A DNA stretch of 64,000 nt. It comes from CAYTBN01 sp964542165. Its GTDB lineage: Bacteria > Myxococcota_A > UBA796 > UBA9615 > CAYRNR01. The position numbers were made by a program, and so were the translations under genes. Positions 1 through 7,608 of this stretch are shown in pieces (position 1 is the stretch's first letter; each line of letters starts with the position of its first letter). The stretch covers positions 1 through 64,000 of the forward strand of contig CAZITQ010000015.1 of NCBI GenBank assembly GCA_964542165.1. The letters run 5' to 3'. A model generated the notes under the pieces. The model was not told the DNA's origin and made no database searches. It saw only the letters and a list, made by a program, of their open reading frames with translations.

Positions 1-105
1 GAACCCGAGCCCGAGCCCGAGCCCGAGCCCGAGACCGAGCCCGAGCCCGAGACCGAGCCCGAGACCGAGCCCGAGACCGAGCCCGAGACCGAGCCCGAGG
101 TCGAG
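1..105 (+). repeat. Hexanucleotide Glu-Pro coding microsatellite
   Basis: Direct 6-bp repeats alternating gag with ccc or acc encode Glu-Pro and Glu-Thr pairs. A related tract lies at about 448-543 in the same frame. Unit length is a multiple of three, so changes in copy number keep the frame. Confidence 0.8.
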
Positions 106-1113
106 ATTGAGCCCGATGTCGAGGCGGCACCCCCGGCGGAGCCGGAACCCGAGACCGAGCCCGAGGCCGAGACCGGGGCCGAGGACGAGGCGGAGCCGGA
201 GGCATCCGGGGCCGATGGCGGCCTGGTCGATGAGGGGCGCCTGGAGGGCGCGGAAGACCAGCGGCCGGGTGAAGAGGTCGGGGGGCCGGAGGAGAGTGAC
301 GGAGCGCCGCCCGACGGTGTCGATCCCGACGCGCCGGATGCGGACGAGGAGCCCGGTACCGGGCGACAGGCGGAGGCCGAAGGCGACCTCGATCCCGAGC
401 CCGTCGCGGAGCTCGCTGGCGAGCCGGATCCCGATGAGGAGGACCCCGAGGCCGAGCCCGAGGCCGAGCCCGAGCCCGAGGCCGAGCCCGAGGCAGAGCC
501 CGAGCCCGAGGCAGAGCCCGAGGCCGAGCCCGAGGACGACGCCGAGGATGCGGGCAAGCTCACCGAGACGGTGGAGGCGCAGGTGGAGATCGAGGAGGGC
601 GCCGACGACGACGATCGTCCGTCCACCAGCGAGGTGACCGCGGAGACGTCGCACACCTCCCTCGGCCCGCCGGACGAGCTGGGCACCGACGAGGTGGCGC
701 AGCTGTCCGACGACGCAGAGGACTCCGACGACTTCGACATGGACCGCTTCCGCCAGGGCGTGGGCCCCGGCGAAGCTCCCATGGAGCAGCCCGAGGGCGA
801 GGGTGTGGTGGCGGACTACGAGGCCGCGATCATGGCCGCGGACGCGGAGATGGCGGGGTTCGACGCCTCCGGGATCTCCTTCGACGCGCTGCCGGTACAG
901 GAAGATGGTCCGCAGCCCGCGGCCCAGCCCGAGCCCGACAAGAAGCCCGAGCCCGACAAGGAGCCCGAGCCCGACAAGGAGCCCGAGCCCGACAAGGAGC
1001 CCGAGCCCGACAAGAAGCCCGCAAAGAAGAAGGCCACCAAGAAGAAGGCGACGAAGAAGAAGTCGACCAAGAAGAAGTCCTCGAAGAAGAAGAAGACCAA
1101 GAAGAAGAAGTGA
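1..1113 (+). CDS. Acidic Glu-Pro-repeat protein with Lys-rich C-terminal tail (5' end missing)
   Basis: The frame is open from the first base to a TGA at 1111-1113, so 370 residues of a longer protein are visible and the start lies left of the window. It begins with (Glu-Pro)n coded by a 6-bp gagccc-type repeat and has a second such tract at about 448-543. An acidic, low-complexity stretch follows, then about five PEPDK-type units (about 925-1020), then roughly 30 residues dominated by Lys triplets with Ala, Thr and Ser, like a histone H1-type tail. No folded domain is visible. The strong charge switch suggests a flexible scaffold whose basic tail could bind DNA, RNA or the membrane; this is inference. 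Repeats of this kind are prone to length changes and assembly collapse. Confidence 0.7.
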   Translation, partial: EPEPEPEPEPETEPEPETEPETEPETEPETEPEVEIEPDVEAAPPAEPEPETEPEAETGAEDEAEPEASGADGGLVDEGRLEGAEDQRPGEEVGGPEESDGAPPDGVDPDAPDADEEPGTGRQAEAEGDLDPEPVAELAGEPDPDEEDPEAEPEAEPEPEAEPEAEPEPEAEPEAEPEDDAEDAGKLTETVEAQVEIEEGADDDDRPSTSEVTAETSHTSLGPPDELGTDEVAQLSDDAEDSDDFDMDRFRQGVGPGEAPMEQPEGEGVVADYEAAIMAADAEMAGFDASGISFDALPVQEDGPQPAAQPEPDKKPEPDKEPEPDKEPEPDKEPEPDKKPAKKKATKKKATKKKSTKKKSSKKKKTKKKK

Positions 1114-1269
1114 CCCCGTACGGCGGGGCCCGCCGCCTCACATTTACCCAATTCAGCACTCCACCCAGCCCCGAGCACCAGANNNNNNNNNNAAATTTCT
1201 ACTCCCTCTATAAATATCACCAAATAAAATAATCGGGGCGGGGGGGGGGGGGGCCCCCGGGCCCCACTT
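1114..1269. other. Assembly gap with AT-rich and poly-G flank
   Basis: Ten undetermined bases lie at 1183-1192. To their right, 1193-1233 is strikingly AT-rich for this genome and is followed by GGGGC and a 14-base G run (1240-1253), then Cs. This looks like a low-quality contig edge or scaffold join. No gene is supported here. Confidence 0.85.
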
Positions 1270-1732
1270 GTCCCGATTGCAGCAGTCGACGCTGCGCGTC
1301 GCAGCTGAACCGGGACGTTCCGTCCATTTCCCTTAGACCGCTCCGCCATGGGTCCCGACAGCGGCAGTCCACGCTGCGCGTCGCAGCTGAACCGGGACGT
1401 TCCGTCCGACCCCCGGCAGACCGCTCCGCCATGGGTCCCGACAGCGGCAGTCCACGCTGCGCGTCGCAGCCGAACCGGGACGTTCCGTCCGATCTCCGGT
1501 AGACAGCTCCGCCATGGGTCCCGACCGCGGCAGTCCACGCTGCGCGTCGCGCCTGAACCGGGACGTTCCGTCCGACCTCCGGTAGACAGCTCCGCCATGG
1601 GTCTCGACCGCGGCAGTCCACGCTGCGCGTCGCGCCTGAACCGGGACGTTCCGTCCGACCTCCGGTAGACAGCTCCGCCATGGGTCTCGACCGCGGCAGT
1701 CCACGCTGCGCGTCGCGCCTGAACCGGGACGC
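1270..1732. repeat. 83-bp tandem repeat array (about 5.5 copies)
   Basis: The landmark gccatgggtc recurs with its ATG at 1348, 1431, 1514, 1597 and 1680, exactly 83 bp apart. A diverged partial copy precedes it (1270-1346) and a truncated copy ends at about 1732. The whole unit is conserved with scattered substitutions, for example cagctgaac versus gcctgaacc, so it is a minisatellite and not a CRISPR. The minus strand has no stop in any of its three frames across the array. With the gap to its left, real copy number may be larger. Confidence 0.93.
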
Positions 1733-1781
1733 GAATTCCAGCCTTTGATCGCCGGGATGACAGGAAAGACGGAAGGCGGAA

Positions 1782-4700
1782 TCAGGTTGGATCGGGTGCA
1801 CGGGCGGCGAAACCGGGGTCACCCGCTTCGGTGGCCGCTTCGGCTGCGCGGAGGCGCTCGCGTTCCGCACCGTTTGCGTCCCCCCGGTAGTCCAGCAGGT
1901 AGGCCATCAACGCCGCACCCCTGGAGACCACGCGGGCATCGCCCCGCTCCGCGGCCCTGTCGACGGCTGAGGTCATGGCCTCGCGCCAGCTCTCGTCCCC
2001 GTCGACCCCCCTCAAGGCGCCGATGTAGACCTCGGCCATGTCCATCCCCTGGGCCCAGTCGATGGCCTCGGACAGGGTCCTCGCCCGTCCCAGGTAGCGG
2101 ACTGCCTTGGCGGGCTGGCCGGTTCGCACGAGCTGGTCGCCGATGTACAGCAAGGTGGCCGCCATGCCCCTGCGGTATTCGATGGCCTTGTAGGCCCGGT
2201 AGGCTCGCTGATAGGACTGGCGAGCGTCCGCCAGCCGCCCCCGGCGGACCTTCGCCCGGCCGATGGACAGGTGGATCCGCCCCAGCAGCGCCTTGTCCCC
2301 CAGACCCCTGGCCAGCTTGATCGCCTGTGCGAAGCTGGCCTGGGCGTCGTTGGGCGCCTCCCGGCAGAGCTGGAGGTCCCCCAGCTCGCACAGCAGCCTG
2401 GCGTGTCTCAGCCGGGAGTCGGATCCCGCCGCCTCACGGAACGCCCGCTCCACCTGCTGGCGCGCTCGAGCCAGGTCTCCCCGGCGGATCAGCAGTCCGG
2501 CCAGGCGCTCGCGGATATCGGCGCGGGCCTCGGGATGGCGGATCACCGGAGCCAGCTCGTCCAGTCGCTCCAGGTAGGCGTCGACCCGCAGGGGCTGCTC
2601 CAGCGCGTCCTCCACGCTGCACATCACCAGCAACGCGCGGGCCTCCTGCTCGAGGGCCTCGGCGTCCGCGGCGTAGTCCAGCGCCATGCTCCCGTGGCGC
2701 TGCGCTTCCCGTAGCCCTCCGGCCTCCACGGCCAGCTCTGCGAGGCGAGAGTAGATGTGTGCGAGTCGCGCACCGATGACGTCGTCCGCGCCCCCCGCGC
2801 CGCGGAGCAGGAGGATCGCCTGCTTGTAACAGCGGGAGGCATCCTCCATGTAGTTGTTCTCGGCGTGGTTCTGGGCCGCGGCTTCGGCGTAGTTGGCCGC
2901 TCGGGCCAGCTGTCCTCCCTCCTTGAGGTGGGTGTACAGGACCTCGAAGTGGGGCCGCAGGGAGGACGCCCGCAGGCGCTCGATCGCGTCCCCTACGCGC
3001 GCGTGGAGCTCCCGGCGGCGCGCCGCGATGATGCCCCGGTAGGTGACCTCCCAGGTCATGTTGTTGCGGAAGCGATAGGTCGTCCCCACCCCGTCCCCCT
3101 GGCGAGGGCGCAGCAGGTCCGTGGCGACCAGCTCGTCGAGGATGGATTCCATCCGCGACGGATCCGTCCCCAGGACCGTGGAGACGACGTCCAGCGGGAA
3201 CTGCCGGCCGACCACCGCCGCCACCTCGAGCACCAGGCGGGGCTGGGAGCCCACGGCGTCGAGCCGGGACTTGATCAGGTCCTGTACCGAGTCGGGCAGC
3301 TCGGCTGGGGTCAGACCGCCGGCGGTGATCACCCGGCCGCCCTCCACCCGTACGCGTCCCTCTCGCTTCAGACCGCGCAGCAACTCCTTGACGAACAGAG
3401 CGTTGCCGCCGCTGGCCTCGTCCACCACGTCCACCAGGTCCACCGGGACGTCGTCGGTCTCCAGGAACTCCCGACAGTAGGCCAGGATCTCCGGCCTGCC
3501 CCAGCCGGGAAGGCGGAGCGCCATGACCCGCTCGTCCAGCTCCTCGACGGGCAGCTCGTCCTCGGGCCGCTGGGTGACGGCGACCAGCAGAGAGCAGGGC
3601 GGGAGTTTGCGGTGGAGATGGCGGACGAACTCGCGGGTCTGGCGGTCGGTCCACTGGAGGTTCCTCAACGCGACCACCGTCGGCGTCGCGCGGGCCACGC
3701 CCGCGAGCAGGGTGGTCAGCGCGCGGAAGAGATCGGCGACGCGCTGGTCCCCGGACAGGTACCGCAGCGGCGAGTCCTCGAAGCTCACCCCGAGCAAGGT
3801 CGACAGCAGGTGCACCTGCATCGAGGTCAGGTCGTGCCGCTTGCCCAGGTCGTCCAGCCTGTCCCTCAGCTGGTCCTGGGGTTCTTCTCCCTCCAGACCT
3901 GCCAGCTGCCGCAGCACGTCGGCCACCGGCAGCATGGGTTCCTCCCCGCCGTGGTAGCGGCTCCGACCCTGGTAGAAGGAGAACCCCAGCTCGGTGGCCC
4001 GGTGTTTGATCTCGTAGAGGAAGCGGGTCTTCCCGGCGCCGGCCTCGGCCAGCGCGGCCAGCACCACCGGCTCACCGGCCCCCACCCGGTCCAGCGCCTC
4101 CTGGAGGCGTTCGATCTCGTCCGCCCGGGGAATCCAGCGCCCGGCCTGGGACTCGTGCCCGGCCAGCTCCGGCTCCGCGCGCAGGCGATGCACGGTGACG
4201 GGATCGCGGCGGCCCTTGATGCTGAGCGGCTCGAGGGTCTCGAAGTACGAGGCGTCCGGCGCGTGGGCGACCACCCGGTCGCTGATCAACACCTCGTCGG
4301 GGGACGCGGCCTCCGCGAGCCGGGTGGCCAGCTTCAGGGTGTCTCCGAGGGGCACGAAACGTCGGAGCCGCCGGCGCTTGCCACCGGCGGCCAGCGACCC
4401 GCGGTGTACCCCCATGCACAGGTGGATTCCCACCCGTCCCGCCAGGGGCCCCGAGCTGCTGAATCGGGACAGGGCGGCGGCACAGTCCAGGCAGAGCTCC
4501 CGGTCGTGTTCCCCCGTGCGCCCCAGTCCCCAGAACACCAGGAACCGGTCGTTGTAGAACCGATCCAGGGCCCCCTTGTAGCGCCGGACGACCCGCACGA
4601 GCCCCTTGAGGAAGCGGTAGTTGTGCCGGAGGAGATCCTCCTCGTCCAGGCGCTCGGCCAGCTGATCCATGCCGACCACGTCCGCAGCCAGGATGTAGAC

Positions 4701-5984
4701 CTCCCGCCGTTCCCCCCCGGAGAGGCGGTCTCCCGGCGCGCCGGGGAAGGCCTCCAGCGAGCCGCTGTCGTGGCCCCCGAGGCTGCCGGTCACGTCGGAC
4801 AGGGAGAGCTGGCCCGTGTCCAGCGAGTCCTCCTCCGGCCCCGTGCCACCGCCGGACAGCCCCGTGAGGCTCGGCCGCGACGCCGCGGTGTCGGTCACGC
4901 CTCCGTCGGCGCCCCGGGCCCCCGCCGGCGGTGGCGGTGAATACCGGGGGACCGCGTCCTCCCCCCTCCCCGGGTCGGGGGGGCCGGGGCGCTCGAGGGC
5001 CAGCGCGTCGTACTCGGGCTCGAAGTTGTTGATCACCGAACCGGCGGCCGCGTCCCGGCCGTACTCCTTGGCGAACAGGTCCCGCAGGTAGGCCCCGAGT
5101 TCGAACCGGTTCACCCGCGGGGCGTCCTCCACCAGGTAGCCCAGCAACGCGTTCTGCAGTTCGGCTGCGGTCTGGAATCTCAGGTCCGGCTCACGCGCCA
5201 GGGCGGTGAAGATGATCTCCTCCAGCCGCGGATCCACGGCCGGGTTGAGCGACGATGGGCGGGGGACGGTGCCGTCCAGGATCGCCTGCTTCTTCTCCTC
5301 CACCCGCATCCCGGCATACAGCCGCTTGCCGGTGACCAGTTCGAACAGCACGATCCCCGTGGAGTAGATGTCGCTGCGCCCGTCCAGGGGCGCCACGCCC
5401 AGGTGCTCGGGGGACATGTAGGCGTACTTGCCGCCCGGGACGCGCCCCTCCCCCGTGGCGTCCCGTCCGACCTGGGCGATCCCGAAGTCGAACAGCTTGA
5501 CATCCCCCTGGTAGCTCAGCAGCACGTTGTGGGGCGAGATGTCCCGATGGACCACGTTCAGCGCCCGACCGGTGGGGTCCTTCAGGTCGTGGGCGTAGTC
5601 CAGGCCGCGGGCCATCTCGGCCACCACGAAGCTGGCCAGTGGGATCGGAATCGGCCGCTTGGTGCGTCCGGCCTGACGCATGGTCCGCATCAGATCCGCG
5701 CCGTGCACGTACTCCATGGCGATGTAGTAGTCCGTGCCCACCACGCCCAGGTCGTAGACCTGCACGATGTTGGCGTGGCTCAGCGAGACCGAGACCTTGG
5801 CCTCGTTGATGAACAGGGACACGAACTCCCGGTTCCGGGAGAGATTCGGCAGGATCTTCTTGATCACGAGCAGCTTCTCGAAGCCCATCACACCGTAGGA
5901 CTTGGCCTTGTAGACCTCGGCCATGCCACCCGTGGCGATGCGCTCGATGAGCAGGTACTTGCCGAAGCGGACCGGTTCGAACAT
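1782..5984 (-). CDS. Ser/Thr kinase - class III cyclase - AAA ATPase - TPR signalling protein
   Basis: This 1400-residue protein starts at the ATG directly before the kinase fold; the frame stays open further upstream but with no domain. Order: Hanks-type kinase (about 8-280; Gly loop at 16-28, Lys42, HRD Asp148, DFG Asp166), a Pro/Gly-rich linker, a class III nucleotide cyclase domain (about 425-600; metal Asp435 and Asp479, 44 apart as in active enzymes), an ATPase module with a Walker A ending at Lys652, then a helical TPR-like region from about 1000 to the end. The usual transition-state Asn of the cyclase is replaced by Lys (GDTLKLATR) while the Arg is kept, so cyclase activity is doubtful. 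The kinase looks active. Likely a cytosolic signal integrator; ligand unknown. It is transcribed away from the htrA-like gene. Confidence 0.9.
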   Translation of the reverse strand: MFEPVRFGKYLLIERIATGGMAEVYKAKSYGVMGFEKLLVIKKILPNLSRNREFVSLFINEAKVSVSLSHANIVQVYDLGVVGTDYYIAMEYVHGADLMRTMRQAGRTKRPIPIPLASFVVAEMARGLDYAHDLKDPTGRALNVVHRDISPHNVLLSYQGDVKLFDFGIAQVGRDATGEGRVPGGKYAYMSPEHLGVAPLDGRSDIYSTGIVLFELVTGKRLYAGMRVEEKKQAILDGTVPRPSSLNPAVDPRLEEIIFTALAREPDLRFQTAAELQNALLGYLVEDAPRVNRFELGAYLRDLFAKEYGRDAAAGSVINNFEPEYDALALERPGPPDPGRGEDAVPRYSPPPPAGARGADGGVTDTAASRPSLTGLSGGGTGPEEDSLDTGQLSLSDVTGSLGGHDSGSLEAFPGAPGDRLSGGERREVYILAADVVGMDQLAERLDEEDLLRHNYRFLKGLVRVVRRYKGALDRFYNDRFLVFWGLGRTGEHDRELCLDCAAALSRFSSSGPLAGRVGIHLCMGVHRGSLAAGGKRRRLRRFVPLGDTLKLATRLAEAASPDEVLISDRVVAHAPDASYFETLEPLSIKGRRDPVTVHRLRAEPELAGHESQAGRWIPRADEIERLQEALDRVGAGEPVVLAALAEAGAGKTRFLYEIKHRATELGFSFYQGRSRYHGGEEPMLPVADVLRQLAGLEGEEPQDQLRDRLDDLGKRHDLTSMQVHLLSTLLGVSFEDSPLRYLSGDQRVADLFRALTTLLAGVARATPTVVALRNLQWTDRQTREFVRHLHRKLPPCSLLVAVTQRPEDELPVEELDERVMALRLPGWGRPEILAYCREFLETDDVPVDLVDVVDEASGGNALFVKELLRGLKREGRVRVEGGRVITAGGLTPAELPDSVQDLIKSRLDAVGSQPRLVLEVAAVVGRQFPLDVVSTVLGTDPSRMESILDELVATDLLRPRQGDGVGTTYRFRNNMTWEVTYRGIIAARRRELHARVGDAIERLRASSLRPHFEVLYTHLKEGGQLARAANYAEAAAQNHAENNYMEDASRCYKQAILLLRGAGGADDVIGARLAHIYSRLAELAVEAGGLREAQRHGSMALDYAADAEALEQEARALLVMCSVEDALEQPLRVDAYLERLDELAPVIRHPEARADIRERLAGLLIRRGDLARARQQVERAFREAAGSDSRLRHARLLCELGDLQLCREAPNDAQASFAQAIKLARGLGDKALLGRIHLSIGRAKVRRGRLADARQSYQRAYRAYKAIEYRRGMAATLLYIGDQLVRTGQPAKAVRYLGRARTLSEAIDWAQGMDMAEVYIGALRGVDGDESWREAMTSAVDRAAERGDARVVSRGAALMAYLLDYRGDANGAERERLRAAEAATEAGDPGFAARAPDPT

Positions 5985-6105
5985 CGCAGCCCGGGACCCC
6001 GACGTCAGCGAACGGGGTCGACGAGGGTTGAGAGGAGATTGTATGCACGGGGGGCTGGGAGATTGAAGCCCCATTGCGCGCGTGTCGCCCGAAGCGCGCG
6101 CAGGA

Positions 6106-6134
6106 TTGCCCAAAGACGCCGTGACTCCTACCAT
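6106..6134 (+). promoter_or_regulatory. Sigma70-type promoter for the HtrA-like gene
   Basis: TTGCCC at 6106-6111 and TACCAT at 6129-6134 are 17 bp apart. Transcription would begin about 18 bases before the ATG at 6159. The ribosome site GGAGG (6148-6152) follows with a 6-base spacing. Confidence 0.5.
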
Positions 6135-6158
6135 GGGACGTTCGTTCGGAGGTCGTGG

Positions 6159-7592
6159 ATGTCGCCCTGGATCGGGGGGCGGCGCGGAGCCACGGACTCC
6201 TTCTGGGGACGGATGATGCAACGGTCCTGGGTCGCCCTGCTCGCAGTGCTCGCCTTCGTGGTCGGGTTGTGGTGCGCGCCCTGGATCTACCGGGCCACCT
6301 GGCCCGCGCCGGAGACGCCGGACACCGATTCGGGCGAGCCCACCCCCCTGTTGCTGGCGACGCCCACCCCCGGCGACCGGGACCTCCCGCGGTTGTCCCT
6401 GCTGTACGAGCAGCTCTCCCCGTCGGTGGTGAACATCTCCGTGTTGACCGCGGACACGTCCACGGGGCGCGGGCGCGGGTACGGCCTGGACGCGTACGTG
6501 CCCCTGCGGGAGAGCCGCGGATCGGGGCTGGTCCTGACCCGCGACGGCTCCGTGCTCACCAACCACCACGTGATCGCGGGCGCCCGTCAGGTGCAGGTGC
6601 AGCTGGCTGATGGACGCGTGCTGCCGGCCAGCGTGGTGGGCAGTCACGAAGCCACCGACCTGGCCCTGCTGCAGCTGGAGAGCGATAGCTCCCTGCAACT
6701 CCAGCCCGTGATCCTGGGCAACTCCTCGAGCCTGCGGGTCGGGGAATGGGTATTCGCCATCGGCAACCCCTTCGGCCTCAACCACTCGCTCACGACCGGG
6801 GTCGTCAGCTACATCGGCCGCCCCCCCGGGGACGAGACCCTCCTGTTCGACTTCATCCAGACCGATACGGCCATCAACCCCGGCAACAGCGGCGGTCCGC
6901 TGTTCAACCTCGCGGGCGAGGTGGTCGGCATCAACACCGCGATCCTGGGCGACGCGGAGGGGATCGGGTTCTCGATCCCCATCGACACCGTGCGCGCGGT
7001 GGTCCCCGTGCTCCGGGAGACAGGGGAGTTCCATCGGGGGTACCTGGGCGTGACCCTGGCGCCCGCCGACGATCCCACGGGCGGCGGGGCGGCCATCGCC
7101 CGGGTGTTCGAGGGCACGCCTGCGGACAGCGCGGGGATCCAGCCGGGGGACGTGCTCCGCCGGATCGGGGAACGAGACATCGAGAGTCCTCATACCGTGC
7201 CCCAGGTGATCGGTCTCTCGCCTCCGGGCACGGAGCTGCTCGTCGAACTCCAGCGCGGCGACACCGTCGTCGAGGTACCGGTGGTGATCGGCGACTTCGA
7301 AGCCCTGAGCGAGGCGGCCGAGATCGAGGTACCCTCCCTGGGCATCACGGTCAGCCCGGCGGGAGAAGAGGACCGGCGGCGGGCTCGCCTGGCCGGCTCG
7401 GGCCTCGTGGTCGGATCCGTGGATCCGGCCGGACCCGCGGGTCGGAGTCTGACCCCGGGCGACGTGGTGTTCGAGCTCGATTACGAACCGGTGGACGACC
7501 CCGTCCGCTTCGCTGCCCAGCTCCAGCAGAGCGGCAGGCATCTGTTGCTGGTGAGCCGCCGGGGGCGCGTCTTCCCCCTGTGGGTCCAGTGA
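6159..7592 (+). CDS. HtrA/DegP-type serine protease, membrane-anchored or exported
   Basis: 477 residues. The ATG at 6159 is fixed by GGAGG six bases upstream. An N-terminal hydrophobic segment (about residues 20-40) acts as signal anchor or signal peptide, so the enzyme works in the periplasm. The trypsin-like fold carries the triad His137 (TNHHV), Asp167 (EATDLALL) and Ser244 (NPGNSGGPL). A PDZ domain follows (about 285-370), and the last 110 residues have a second PDZ-like pattern. Members of this family degrade or refold damaged envelope proteins. It lies 16 bases before lon and is probably co-transcribed with it, which supports a stress role. Confidence 0.93.
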   Translation: MSPWIGGRRGATDSFWGRMMQRSWVALLAVLAFVVGLWCAPWIYRATWPAPETPDTDSGEPTPLLLATPTPGDRDLPRLSLLYEQLSPSVVNISVLTADTSTGRGRGYGLDAYVPLRESRGSGLVLTRDGSVLTNHHVIAGARQVQVQLADGRVLPASVVGSHEATDLALLQLESDSSLQLQPVILGNSSSLRVGEWVFAIGNPFGLNHSLTTGVVSYIGRPPGDETLLFDFIQTDTAINPGNSGGPLFNLAGEVVGINTAILGDAEGIGFSIPIDTVRAVVPVLRETGEFHRGYLGVTLAPADDPTGGGAAIARVFEGTPADSAGIQPGDVLRRIGERDIESPHTVPQVIGLSPPGTELLVELQRGDTVVEVPVVIGDFEALSEAAEIEVPSLGITVSPAGEEDRRRARLAGSGLVVGSVDPAGPAGRSLTPGDVVFELDYEPVDDPVRFAAQLQQSGRHLLLVSRRGRVFPLWVQ

Positions 7593-7608
7593 GACCGTGG
7601 AGGTGAAC

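Noticed and set aside
1270..1732. CRISPR array
   Set aside because: Whole 83-bp units are near-identical; there are no conserved repeats separated by different spacers, and no cas genes are seen.
816..1870. Long minus-strand open frames over the tandem repeat
   Set aside because: They cross the undetermined bases or exist only because the repeat lacks stops; no start signal or domain.
2757..4940. Rightward open frame of 727 codons
   Set aside because: It is antisense to the kinase/cyclase/ATPase gene and has no domain; long antisense frames are common in GC-rich DNA.
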